In this document: piece by piece, positions 13,555 through 21,753 of the stretch
How positions within the stretch are numbered: position 1 is the stretch's first letter
Layout of the letters: every line of letters starts with the position of its first letter
Assembly (NCBI GenBank): GCA_031261245.1
Contig: JAISKU010000022.1
Coordinates: forward strand, 1-23,032
Direction of reading: 5' to 3'
Source of the DNA: Oscillospiraceae bacterium
Lineage (GTDB): Bacteria; Bacillota; Clostridia; Oscillospirales; Oscillospiraceae
DNA: 23,032 bases
Made by a program: the position numbers and the translations under genes
Notes under the pieces: model-generated
What the model was told of the DNA's origin: nothing
The model's input: only the letters and a program-made list of their open reading frames with translations
The model's database searches: none

Positions 13555-13764
13555 TTACAGCTCGAAATCTCCCTCCGAGAACTTCTCCGTGTTCAGCTTG
13601 CCGCGCGTCTCCGGCACGCGCTTTATCGGGTCGTACCGGAATTTGGAGCAAAACAGTCCGGCGCGGTAAATGCCGCGCTTGAGACACGCAATCTCGCCGC
13701 CGCCGATTTCCACTCCGTGGCGGCAGTATTCGCACCTCGGCGCGATATCCTTTCTGAACAGCAT
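13555..13764 (-). CDS. Four-cysteine mini-protein, putative zinc-binding
   Basis: 69-aa protein starting MLFRKDIAPRCEYCRHG. C11 and C14 (CEYC), C27 and C39 form a likely zinc site. The tail RYDPIKRVPETRGKLNTEK matches a pattern I recall in small clostridial proteins of unknown function (RYDPLKRxP). A longer open frame through 13535-13927 in another register is a shadow. It starts 3 bases after the preceding gene stops and is the last gene of the operon from 17849. It may be a regulatory or adaptor protein (inference). Confidence 0.78.
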   Translation of the reverse strand: MLFRKDIAPRCEYCRHGVEIGGGEIACLKRGIYRAGLFCSKFRYDPIKRVPETRGKLNTEKFSEGDFEL

Positions 13765-13767
13765 ACC

Positions 13768-14520
13768 CTAAAATCCCCCCAAAACGTTTGTGCCGTCCGG
13801 AAGCGTGAAAAGCCCCGGATCGGGCTCCTCCGTGCTGCACTCCCCCGCGGTCATTCTGTATATGAGCGTGTCGCCGTCGTACTGCTCCGCGCTGACAATC
13901 AGCCCGAGCGCGATCGCGACGCGGCACTCCGTGCGGTAGCCGAGCGCGCCGGAGCTGTATTTCACGAAAATCCCCGGCTCCCCGCCGTCGGCCGTGAAGC
14001 CCGCGTCGGATATCACCGCCTCGTCGAGCGCGATTATGTCCTCATATGTCAGCAGCATCTGGTATTCGTCGGCGGCGTTGTCGCCCTGAAGCGGGACGCG
14101 CCGCGCGCTCCTGTCGCCCGTATACCAGATGTAGGCGTACTCCCGCGTCAGCAGTATGCTCTTGTCCGTGCCTCCCGCGCTCGTGCGCAGCAGCGACGCG
14201 CCCTGCGTGACGTACACTCGGAAGTTGTTCACGGCGTTTCCGCCCTCCCAAAAGCTCTCCACCATTATGTCGCGCGAGTAAGCCGCCGGACGCGCGAGTG
14301 TGGCGATGACGCTCCGCACATTTTTCGGCGTGACGGATATCGCCTCGGCTCCGCCCGGCGCGCCGCCCGGCGCTCCGCCGTCCGAGACCTCCGGCGGCGT
14401 CGGCAGGACGATCTCAACTCCGCCGCCGCGCGTGCCCGCAATCAGAAAAATCGCACAGATCACGGCGGTCGCGAGCAGCAGTCCGGATATCGTGAGCCCG
14501 AACATTTTGCGCGAGCTCAC
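13768..14520 (-). CDS. Membrane-anchored extracytoplasmic protein of unknown function
   Basis: 250-aa protein with one N-terminal membrane anchor (about 8-29), a flexible linker containing GGAPGGAPGG (48-57), and an extracytoplasmic beta-rich domain. The pattern of strands (VESFWEGG, NFRVYVTQG, EYAYIWYTGD, PGIFVKYSS, GLIVSAEQYDGDTLIYRM) suggests a LolA/LppX-like half-barrel, but this is inference from pattern alone. GTG at 14520 overlaps the tagO stop by four bases (GTGA). ATG at 14505 is an alternative start. It lies in the operon with tagO, so a lipid or wall-polymer role is conceivable. Confidence 0.78.
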   Translation of the reverse strand: MSSRKMFGLTISGLLLATAVICAIFLIAGTRGGGVEIVLPTPPEVSDGGAPGGAPGGAEAISVTPKNVRSVIATLARPAAYSRDIMVESFWEGGNAVNNFRVYVTQGASLLRTSAGGTDKSILLTREYAYIWYTGDRSARRVPLQGDNAADEYQMLLTYEDIIALDEAVISDAGFTADGGEPGIFVKYSSGALGYRTECRVAIALGLIVSAEQYDGDTLIYRMTAGECSTEEPDPGLFTLPDGTNVLGGF

Positions 14521-15659
14521 GGCCTGTCCTCCGCGTCATCGTCCTCGGCTTCGGCGACAGTATCGCCCTGCGTGGTTTCCTCTTCCTCCTGCGCCTCTGC
14601 GTTTTTCGCACCGGCGCGGCGCGCCCCGCGCACGGATTGCCACAGCACGGCGGCGAGAATGAACGCGAGCACGATGATTATCGCGCGCATCTCCCCGCTC
14701 GTCGTGATAACGACGGCAGACAGGCCGAGTATGCCGCTTATCGCGTAGAGTATCGCTACCGCCTGCTTCTGCGAGAGCCCCATGTCGATGAGGCGGTGGT
14801 GGAAATGGCCGCGGTCGCGGTGGCTCAGGGGGTTTTGACCCTTTGAAATGCGCCGCACGAACGCGAACGCCGTGTCAAACAGCGGCAGGCCGATGACGAG
14901 AAACGGCACCGCGAACGAGATTATCGCGTAAAACTTGAAAAGCCCCATGATTGAGGTCGTGCTCAAAATATAGCCGAGCAGCAACGCGCCCGTGTCGCCC
15001 ATGAAAATCTTCGCGGGGTTCAGATTGTACGGCAAAAACCCGATACACGCGCCCGCGAGCGCCGCCATGATAACCGCGAGGTTCAAATCCGACACGAGCA
15101 TCGCGATCACGAGCATCGTGACGGAGGATATGCCCGACACGCCGCACGCGAGCCCGTCGAGTCCGTCTATCAGGTTCACGGAGTTCGTTATGCCGATAAT
15201 CCACAGCACCGTAACGGGGATGGAGAACCTCCCGAACGACAGAAACTCCGACGCGCTGAAAAGTATGGGATTTGAAATCGTCCGCACGACTATCCCGTGG
15301 AACACCGCGATCAGCGCGGCGGAGATTTGGAAAAGCAGCTTTACGTACCATTTCATCGGCGTGATATCGTCGATCACGCCCGAAATCACGACGACGACCG
15401 CGCCGAGCAGCATACCCTGCACCTGCTTCGACACGTCCGCGAACAGCACGACAGCCATCAGGAATCCGAGGAAAATCGCCAGCCCGCCGAGCAGCGGAAT
15501 CGGGTGGTCGTGCACGCGCGTGTAGTCCTTGGGCACGTCGATCGCGCCTACGCGGTGCGCGAACGCGTTCACAATCGGCGTCGCCGCGAACGCGATGACG
15601 AGCGCCGCGATAAACGCGAGCGCAATCTGCAAATAAATCTGATTTACCATATTATCCAT
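14517..15659 (-). CDS. tagO: TagO/WecA-type undecaprenyl-phosphate sugar-1-phosphate transferase
   Basis: Integral membrane enzyme of the MraY/WecA superfamily that moves a sugar phosphate, usually GlcNAc-1-P from UDP-GlcNAc, onto undecaprenyl phosphate. This starts wall teichoic acid or other secondary wall polymers. Motifs in the 380-aa product: HDHPIPLLGG (50-59), DD 97-98, NLIDGLDGLA (162-171), GDTGA (221-225) and the His motif HRDRGHFHHRL (280-290). These indicate WecA/TagO rather than MraY. About ten to eleven helices are visible, then an acidic cytoplasmic tail (350-380). ATG 15659 is 4 bases after the trpS stop. A much longer open frame lies in the trpS coding region and is rejected. 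The sugar substrate cannot be read from sequence. Confidence 0.92.
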   Translation of the reverse strand: MDNMVNQIYLQIALAFIAALVIAFAATPIVNAFAHRVGAIDVPKDYTRVHDHPIPLLGGLAIFLGFLMAVVLFADVSKQVQGMLLGAVVVVISGVIDDITPMKWYVKLLFQISAALIAVFHGIVVRTISNPILFSASEFLSFGRFSIPVTVLWIIGITNSVNLIDGLDGLACGVSGISSVTMLVIAMLVSDLNLAVIMAALAGACIGFLPYNLNPAKIFMGDTGALLLGYILSTTSIMGLFKFYAIISFAVPFLVIGLPLFDTAFAFVRRISKGQNPLSHRDRGHFHHRLIDMGLSQKQAVAILYAISGILGLSAVVITTSGEMRAIIIVLAFILAAVLWQSVRGARRAGAKNAEAQEEEETTQGDTVAEAEDDDAEDRP

Positions 15660-15663
15660 ATCT

Positions 15664-16662
15664 TTATTTTGCGACGAAGCCGAGCTTCTTGTAAACCTTT
15701 TGCAGCGTGCGGTTCGCGGCGCGCGCCGCGCGCTCCGCTCCCGACTTGTATATGCTTTCAAGGTACGCCTTGTCGCCGAGCAGGCGCGTCGTCTCCTCGC
15801 GTATCGGGCGCAGCGTCTCGACCACGGCCTCCCCGACGGCGGCCTTGAAGTCGCCGTAGCCGCGCCCGTCAAACTCCGCCGCAATCGCCTCGAGCGTCTT
15901 ACCCGAGCACGCGGCGTAAATCTGCATGAGGTTCGACACGCCGGGCTTTTCCTGCGGGTCGTAGCGGACGGCGGTATCACTGTCGGTAACCGCTCTCTTA
16001 AATGCGCGTAAGATGTCCTCAGGCTTGTCCATGAGGTAGATGCAGCCGCCGGCTGTCTTGTCGGACTTCGACATCTTGCTCTCCGGCTCCTGAAGGCTCA
16101 TAATTCTCGCGCCGATTTTCGGGATAAACGGCTCCGGGATTTTGAACGTGTCGCCGTAGATTCCGTTGAAGCGCTGCGCGATGTCGCGGCATATCTCGAC
16201 GTGTTGCTTCTGGTCGTCGCCGACGGGCACGAGGTCCGCCTGATACAGCAGAATGTCCGCCGCCATCAGCGCGGGATACGTGAAAAGTCCGGCGTTGATG
16301 TTCTCCGAATTCTTCGCGGACTTGTCCTTGAACTGCGTCATGCGCGAGAGCTCTCCGAACATCGTGTAGCACGAGAGCACCCAGCCGAGCTCCGCGTGCG
16401 CGGAGACGTGCGACTGAATGAACAGCGTGTTCTTCTCGGGGTCGAGTCCCGCCGCGACGTACTGCGCGATCTGCTCCAGCGTCGTCCGGCGCAGCTCCGC
16501 CGGTTCCTGACGCACGGTGATGGCGTGCATGTCCACAATCGCGTAATAGCAGTCGTACTCCTCGGCGAGCTCCGCCCAGTTTTTGATCGCGCCGAGGTAG
16601 CTGCCGAGCGTAAGCTTGCCCGAGGGCTGAATCCCCGAGAGAATGATTTTTTTGTTATCCAT
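15664..16662 (-). CDS. trpS: Tryptophanyl-tRNA synthetase
   Basis: Class I aminoacyl-tRNA synthetase that charges tRNA-Trp with tryptophan using ATP. The 332-aa length is typical. Its HIGH-type signature is PSGKLTLGSYLG (13-24), with Thr-Leu-Gly-Ser in place of the more usual His-Leu-Gly-Asn, a variation known in TrpRS. The second signature is a perfect KMSKS at 196-200. Other family segments are FKDKSAKN, ADILLYQADLVPVGDDQKQHVE and SNLMQIY. Its ATG overlaps the aminotransferase stop by one base (TAATG), and AAAGGAG at 16680-16674 is the ribosome site. No T-box leader was seen upstream of the gene or of the operon, so it is not obviously under tRNA-sensing control. Confidence 0.97.
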   Translation of the reverse strand: MDNKKIILSGIQPSGKLTLGSYLGAIKNWAELAEEYDCYYAIVDMHAITVRQEPAELRRTTLEQIAQYVAAGLDPEKNTLFIQSHVSAHAELGWVLSCYTMFGELSRMTQFKDKSAKNSENINAGLFTYPALMAADILLYQADLVPVGDDQKQHVEICRDIAQRFNGIYGDTFKIPEPFIPKIGARIMSLQEPESKMSKSDKTAGGCIYLMDKPEDILRAFKRAVTDSDTAVRYDPQEKPGVSNLMQIYAACSGKTLEAIAAEFDGRGYGDFKAAVGEAVVETLRPIREETTRLLGDKAYLESIYKSGAERAARAANRTLQKVYKKLGFVAK

Positions 16663-17849
16663 TAAAGTCCGTACTCCTTTGCCAGTTTCGCGAAGCCGTC
16701 CATGCTGTTCTCAATCGTCGCTTTCGCCACGCAGTACGCGATTCGCACGTAGCCCGGGCAGGCGAAGCTCGTTCCCGGCACGAAGAGGATATTGTACTTC
16801 TTTGCCGCCGCCGCGAACGCCTTGTCGTCGCCGTCGGGGGCCTTTACCCACATGTAGAACGCGCCCTGCGGGAACACGCACTCAAAGCCGCGAGCCGTGA
16901 GGCCGTCGTATAGCGCGCGGCGGTTCGCGTCGTAGCCCTCGAGGTCGGTTTTTTCCTCGAGACAGCGCGCGACGGCGAGTTGCAGGAGGCTCGGCGCGTT
17001 GACGAAGCCGAGTACGCGCGTGGCGATCGACGCCGCCTCGAAAATCAGCTCAAACTCGTCAATTTCGCCCGGAACCGCGATATACCCGATTCTCTCGCCG
17101 GGCAGCGAGAGCGATTTTGACCACGAGTAGCACACGAGCGTGTTTTTGTAGAAGTTCGACACCCACGGCACGACCGCGCCGTCGTACGCGAGCTCGCGGT
17201 ACGGCTCGTCGGATATGAGGTAAATGCTCGTCCCGTACTCCTTTTGCTTCGCCTCGAGCGCCGCCGCGAGCGCCTTGAGTGAGGCTTCCGAGTAAATTAC
17301 GCCCGTCGGGTTGTTCGGCGTGTTGATGATTACCGCCTTTGTTTTTGGCGTTATCGCCGCGGCGAGCGCGTCGGCGCTCGGCTGAAAGGACGGCGGGTTC
17401 GCCGGGACGACGACGAGCTTGCCGTCGTAGTTGCCGACGTAATTTCCGTACTCCACAAAGTACGGCGCGAGCGCGATAACCTCGTCGTCGGGATTCAGCA
17501 GGGTTTTGAGCGCTACGTTGAGCGCGCCCGCCGCGCCGACGGCCATGATTATGTTGCCAGCCGTGAACGCGGTGCCGTGCTTTGCGTTCAGCGAGCTTGC
17601 AATCGCGCCGCGCACCTCGGGAAAGCCCGCGTTTGACATGTAGCCGTGGATCTCCGTCGGCGGCGTGTCGGTCAGCACGTCGATTACGGCGCGCTTGACG
17701 GCCTCCGGCGGCGGGAAATTCGGGTTGCCGAGGGAAAAATCGAACACGTTCTCGCGCCCGAACTCGGCGGCGAGGCGGTTGCCCTCCTCGAACATCGCGC
17801 GGATCACGCTGTTATTCTGCGCGAGCTTTATCATTTTTGATGAAATCAT
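16662..17849 (-). CDS. PLP-dependent class I/II aminotransferase
   Basis: 395-aa fold type I aminotransferase. Family marks: SLGNPNFPPP near the N-terminus, NTPNNPTG (176-183), ISDEPY with Asp214 and Tyr217, and the PLP lysine K245 in SWSKSLSLPGERIGY. The FVPGTSFACPGYVRIAYC segment near the end contains the substrate-carboxylate Arg. Annotations for this subgroup are usually aspartate or generic aminotransferase; the substrate cannot be told. ATG 17849 was chosen because GTGGAGTG (17863-17856) lies just before it. A GTG at 17858 overlaps that site. First gene of the operon with trpS and tagO; the metabolic link to them is not evident. Confidence 0.92.
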   Translation of the reverse strand: MISSKMIKLAQNNSVIRAMFEEGNRLAAEFGRENVFDFSLGNPNFPPPEAVKRAVIDVLTDTPPTEIHGYMSNAGFPEVRGAIASSLNAKHGTAFTAGNIIMAVGAAGALNVALKTLLNPDDEVIALAPYFVEYGNYVGNYDGKLVVVPANPPSFQPSADALAAAITPKTKAVIINTPNNPTGVIYSEASLKALAAALEAKQKEYGTSIYLISDEPYRELAYDGAVVPWVSNFYKNTLVCYSWSKSLSLPGERIGYIAVPGEIDEFELIFEAASIATRVLGFVNAPSLLQLAVARCLEEKTDLEGYDANRRALYDGLTARGFECVFPQGAFYMWVKAPDGDDKAFAAAAKKYNILFVPGTSFACPGYVRIAYCVAKATIENSMDGFAKLAKEYGL

Positions 17850-17881
17850 GAGAATCACTCCACTTTTTAATCTATCGAATT

Positions 17882-17909
17882 ATTGTACCATAAACCCCGT
17901 ATTTTGCAA
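17882..17909 (-). promoter_or_regulatory. Promoter of the aminotransferase-trpS-tagO operon
   Basis: On the - strand TTGCAA (17909-17904), a 16-base spacer and TACAAT (17887-17882), with TG one base before the -10. It starts directly after the obg stop codon at 17913-17915. No terminator follows obg, so transcripts from obg may also continue into this operon. Confidence 0.65.
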
Positions 17910-17912
17910 TAT

Positions 17913-19184
17913 TTACTTTTCCCACTCGAATTCGAGGTTGTACACGCTCACCGTGTCGCCCTGCTCAATGCCCATCTCCTCGAGCCGCGCGAACACGCCG
18001 CCGTTCTCGAGGCTACGGTTGAAGAACATGCGCGACTCGTTGTCGCTGAAATTCGTGTCGCGCACAATGCGCTCAAGCCACTTGCCCTCGAGGAACCACA
18101 GATCGTCCTCGCGCGTTATCAGCGTGTCCTCCGGCGCGGACGGCAGCGCGGCGGGCGCGACATACTCCGGCTCAAATCTGATTATCGGCGGCAGAGCGCG
18201 AAGCTGCGTCGCGGCGGCGCGGACGAGCTCCGTGACGCCCATGTGCGCGACGGCGGAAATCTCATACAGCCGCAGTCCTTTTTGCGCGATAAACTCGCGG
18301 AACTGCGCCAGCGTGTCGCCGTCGCCGACGATGTCGCACTTGTTCGCCGCGACTATCTGCGGGCGTGAGGCGAGCTCGGGGTTATAGCGGCGCAGCTCCT
18401 CGTTTATCGTCTCAAAGTCCTCGCGCGGGTCGCGCCCCTCGCTGCCGGACACGTCCACGACGTGGATTATCAGGCGGCAGCGGTCGATGTGGCGCAGGAA
18501 ATCGTGCCCGAGGCCCGCGCCGTCGGACGCTCCCTCGATGATTCCGGGGATATCCGCCATCACGAAGCTCTCCCCCTCGTCGATGTAGACGAGCCCGAGG
18601 TTGGGGTAGAGCGTCGTGAAGTGGTAGTCGGCGATTTTCGGGTGCGCTTTTGACACGACGGACAGCAGCGTCGATTTCCCGACGTTCGGGAAGCCGACGA
18701 GTCCGACGTCCGCGAGGAGCTTTAGCTCCAGCACCACGTCGCGCGCCTCGCCCGTGAGTCCCGATTTCGCGAAGCGCGGAGCCTGCCGCGTCGGCGTCGC
18801 GAAGTGCTTGTTGCCCCAGCCTCCGTTGCCGCCCTTCGCGAGGACGAACGGCTCGTCCCCCGTCATGTCGCGGATCACGGCGTTCGTCTCGCGGTCGCGG
18901 ATTACGGTGCCGTCGGGTACCTTGATGATCAAGTCCGCGCCGGACTTCCCGGTTTTGATTTTGCCGGAGCCGTCCGCACCGCTTTCCGCAGAGTATTTAC
19001 GCTTATAACGGAAATCCATAAGCGTTGACATATGTTTATCCGTTTGTAACACTATATTTCCGCCGCGCCCGCCGTCGCCGCCGTCGGGCCCGCCCGCCGC
19101 GACGTACTTCTCGCGGTGAAACGACACGGCTCCGTTGCCGCCGTTTCCCGCGCGCACGCTTATATTGGCTTTATCCACAAACAT
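17913..19184 (-). CDS. obg: GTPase Obg
   Basis: Essential ribosome-associated GTPase involved in 50S assembly, the stringent response and, in Bacillus, sporulation control. The 423-aa product has the glycine-rich Obg fold (1-158), a G domain with G1 GFPNVGKS (164-171), G2 T191, G3 DIPG (211-214), G4 NKCD (281-284) and G5 SAV (310-312), then a C-terminal OCT domain (about 345-423, WFLEGKWLERIV and ARLEEMGIEQGDTV), the Gram-positive form. GAGG 7 bases before ATG 19184 serves as ribosome site. In many Firmicutes obg lies next to rplU and rpmA. Here it follows the DHHW gene by 40 bases, with no clear promoter seen between them. Confidence 0.97.
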   Translation of the reverse strand: MFVDKANISVRAGNGGNGAVSFHREKYVAAGGPDGGDGGRGGNIVLQTDKHMSTLMDFRYKRKYSAESGADGSGKIKTGKSGADLIIKVPDGTVIRDRETNAVIRDMTGDEPFVLAKGGNGGWGNKHFATPTRQAPRFAKSGLTGEARDVVLELKLLADVGLVGFPNVGKSTLLSVVSKAHPKIADYHFTTLYPNLGLVYIDEGESFVMADIPGIIEGASDGAGLGHDFLRHIDRCRLIIHVVDVSGSEGRDPREDFETINEELRRYNPELASRPQIVAANKCDIVGDGDTLAQFREFIAQKGLRLYEISAVAHMGVTELVRAAATQLRALPPIIRFEPEYVAPAALPSAPEDTLITREDDLWFLEGKWLERIVRDTNFSDNESRMFFNRSLENGGVFARLEEMGIEQGDTVSVYNLEFEWEK

Positions 19185-19224
19185 TTCAAATCCTCAATTC
19201 TTTCATGCCATAACAGCAAATTAT

Positions 19225-20331
19225 TCACTTAATATCATTTATCTTCCGTATAAAATCGGTAAATGTTGTCGAAAAGACATAGTCCACAAATATCAAATCG
19301 ACGTCCGTATACCGCGATATCGCCTCGAGTGCGCTCCCCTCAAACTCGCGCGGGTCGAGCACGACAATCGTCGCGTAGTGCGGCGCGAGCCACGGGATAA
19401 ACGCGTTGGCGTAGGAGTCCTTGATTACGACGGCGGTTTTCCCGCCGCCGGAGCCCGTCTCAATGACGTACTCCGCGTGGTCGCCGCCGAGGAACACGCC
19501 GTACGTGACCTTCCCGCCCGCCTCCGGCGGATAGAATATCGGCTGTGACGGCACAAGTCCGGGATACTCGTACCACTCGATCGTGTCGGCGGCTATGCCC
19601 GGCGACGGCTCGCGGTTGTACAGGTAGCCGAGAAAGCCCGGCGCGGAGTGTTTTTCAAACTCCGACAGCTCGCGCGGCGCAAAGCCCGCCGCGTCCGCGA
19701 ACGCGCGGTACGCGTAGTACGCTCCGAGCTGCGTCCAGTGGTGGTCGGAGCGGAAGTAGACGTACTCGCCGGAGTGCGCCGCAAGCTCCGAATACGCGTC
19801 AACGGTGATTACTCCCGCGCCGCGGAGGCTCGCGTACACGCCGTCTATCGCGTCGCGCTCCGAGTCCGACACGGAGCTGTATTTCTCCTCCTCAAACTCG
19901 ATGCGCGTCGGGGCGAGCAAGGAAAACACGCGCACATCGCCCGGCAGCGCGGCGCGGTAGCCCGCGAGCGCGTCCGCGTACTCGCGCTCCGCCGACGCGC
20001 TGCGCGTAAATATCTCCATGAGCCTGTCGCCGAGAATGAGCGTGCCTCCCGTGACGCGCACTCCGCCGGAGCTCAAACCCCGCGCGCGCTCCAGCAGCCG
20101 CGACGCGCTCACAAAGCTCGCCCTGTAGCCCACGCGGTCGGACACGTACGGCTCAAAATCGCGCGCGAAGCCGCCGGAGAAGATGTTTTTCAGCGAGATT
20201 TCCGGCAGTCTGTTAAACGCGCGGTTCTCGCGCTCTATCGTGCGCGCGTCGCGCGGGAAAAGCGTGATTATCGCGACAAAGCACGCGAGCGCGGCGACGA
20301 ACACCGCGAGATTCAGCTTGTCTTTTCTCAT
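19225..20331 (-). CDS. DHHW-family protein, partner of the MBOAT acyltransferase
   Basis: 368-aa exported protein with one N-terminal membrane anchor (about 6-25), then an AlgJ/AlgX-like SGNH-type domain. The family-naming DHHW motif is at 196-199 (RSDHHWTQLGAY). Near the end KDSYANAFIPWLA (304-316) contains Ser306, at the place of the usual conserved DSxxN motif. In alginate and other polymer systems such proteins take acyl groups delivered by an MBOAT protein and transfer them to the exported polymer. The MBOAT gene ends only 10 bases upstream, which strongly supports the pairing. The glycan acceptor is unknown; a secondary wall polymer is likely given SLH proteins and tagO in the same window (inference). 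Confidence 0.9.
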   Translation of the reverse strand: MRKDKLNLAVFVAALACFVAIITLFPRDARTIERENRAFNRLPEISLKNIFSGGFARDFEPYVSDRVGYRASFVSASRLLERARGLSSGGVRVTGGTLILGDRLMEIFTRSASAEREYADALAGYRAALPGDVRVFSLLAPTRIEFEEEKYSSVSDSERDAIDGVYASLRGAGVITVDAYSELAAHSGEYVYFRSDHHWTQLGAYYAYRAFADAAGFAPRELSEFEKHSAPGFLGYLYNREPSPGIAADTIEWYEYPGLVPSQPIFYPPEAGGKVTYGVFLGGDHAEYVIETGSGGGKTAVVIKDSYANAFIPWLAPHYATIVVLDPREFEGSALEAISRYTDVDLIFVDYVFSTTFTDFIRKINDIK

Positions 20332-20341
20332 CTCCGCCCCC

Positions 20342-21721
20342 CTAAAACTTAAAGTACAGGAACGGATTGTACGTCTGCCCGACGAGCGCGACGAACGACA
20401 GCGCGAGCGTTGCGCCCGTGAAAAGCGGCTCCGCGAGACCGATTTTGCCCTCCCGCAGCCTTTTCGCGAGCTTCGACGGGAGCGGTGTGCACGCGATTAT
20501 GAGCACAGGCAGCAGGAGCGCGTTCGCGCGCAGCACGGACACGGTTCGCGCGTCGATGAGCGCGACGTCGATTCCGATCGCGGCCTTGAACGCGGCCAGA
20601 AGCCGCGTCCCCGACGTGAAGTAGAACACTCCCCAACTGACGAGCACTGCGGCGAGCGCGTACACGCGCCGCACCGCGCCCGGTAGCCTGTCAAGCAGCT
20701 TTAACAAAAACAGCTTCTCGCAGATTAGCAGCACGGCGTAATACAGCCCCCAGAGAATGAAATTCCACGCCGCGCCGTGCCACAGTCCCGTCAGAAACCA
20801 CACGACGAGCAGATTCACCATCTGATGCCGCCTGTTCCCGCCGAGCGGAATGTACACGTAATCGCGGAAGAACGTGGACAGCGAGATATGCCACCGCCGC
20901 CAGAAGTCCGTGACGGAGTTCGCGGCATACGGGTAGTTGAAGTTCTCGCGGAACTCGAAGCCGATCATGCGCCCGAGGCCGATAGCCATGTCGGAGTAGC
21001 CCGAGAAGTCGAAGTATATCTGAAACGCGAAGAACAGTATCCCGAGCCACACGCCAGCAACGGTGAGCTTTGCGCCGTTTTTGAGCAGGATATTCACCGC
21101 GCCCCCCGCGGCGCTTGAGAAAAGCGCCTTTTTTCCGAGCCCGACGGCGAACCGCGTCACGCCGGAGCTGAACTGCGCGAGCGTCACGTGACGGTTTTCC
21201 GTCAGGCGCTCCTCAATGTCGGCGTAGCGCACAATCGGCCCCGCAAGGAGCTGCGGGAACATCGTGACGTAGGACATGAACGCGAGGTAGGAGCGCTGCG
21301 GCTTCACGCTACCCCTGTACACGTCGATGGTGTATGAGATCGCCCGGAACGTGTAGAACGATATGCCGAGCGGCAGGGAAAAGCCCGGCACGCGAAACGA
21401 CGTGCCGAGAGCGGCGTTGAGGCTCTCGACGAAGAACCCGGAGTATTTGAAAACCGCGAGAATCCCGAGGTTGAGCGCGAGCGACGCCGCGAGCGCCGCG
21501 CGGCGCTGCCACGAGCCCGGCCATCTCCCGATTACGCGCCCGTTGAAGTAGTCCACGGTTCCGGAGAGCAGCAGCGCGAGCACCCAGACCGGCTCGCCAT
21601 ACGCGTAAAAAGCGAGCGAGAACGCGACGAGTACGACCGTCCGCAGTCTCGGCACGGCGAAATATACGATCAGAAACGCCGGTAAAAACAGGCAGAGAAA
21701 CACGAGGGACGAAAAAACCAT
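20342..21721 (-). CDS. MBOAT O-acyltransferase (AlgI/DltB-like)
   Basis: 459-aa polytopic membrane acyltransferase that passes an acyl group (usually acetyl) across the membrane for modification of an exported polymer. Conserved marks: SFYTFRAISYTIDVYRG (121-137), MFPQLLAGPIVRY (154-166), YFDFSGYSDMAIGLG (236-250), NFNYPY (260-265), DFWRRWHISLSTFFRDYVYIPLGG (272-295) and the catalytic His315 in FLTGLWHGAAWNF. The full set indicates an active AlgI-type protein. GGGGAGG (21732-21726) lies four bases before the ATG. No dltA, dltC or dltD is nearby; the DHHW partner makes polysaccharide or wall-glycan O-acylation more likely than D-alanylation. Confidence 0.93.
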   Translation of the reverse strand: MVFSSLVFLCLFLPAFLIVYFAVPRLRTVVLVAFSLAFYAYGEPVWVLALLLSGTVDYFNGRVIGRWPGSWQRRAALAASLALNLGILAVFKYSGFFVESLNAALGTSFRVPGFSLPLGISFYTFRAISYTIDVYRGSVKPQRSYLAFMSYVTMFPQLLAGPIVRYADIEERLTENRHVTLAQFSSGVTRFAVGLGKKALFSSAAGGAVNILLKNGAKLTVAGVWLGILFFAFQIYFDFSGYSDMAIGLGRMIGFEFRENFNYPYAANSVTDFWRRWHISLSTFFRDYVYIPLGGNRRHQMVNLLVVWFLTGLWHGAAWNFILWGLYYAVLLICEKLFLLKLLDRLPGAVRRVYALAAVLVSWGVFYFTSGTRLLAAFKAAIGIDVALIDARTVSVLRANALLLPVLIIACTPLPSKLAKRLREGKIGLAEPLFTGATLALSFVALVGQTYNPFLYFKF

Positions 21722-21753
21722 ATGGCCTCCCCTAATCTATAAAAATATCTCTA

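Noticed and set aside
13717..14748. 343-codon open frame on the + strand across three - strand genes
   Set aside because: Composition is typical of antisense shadow, and it cuts across the well-supported tagO operon.
15660..15980. Long N-terminal extension of the tagO frame
   Set aside because: This part overlaps trpS in another frame and is Arg/Ser/Ala-rich. The TagO fold begins properly at ATG 15659.
16600..17912. T-box or trp leader controlling trpS
   Set aside because: There is no T-box-like conserved sequence or terminator between the promoter at 17882-17909 and the aminotransferase, nor before trpS, where genes overlap.
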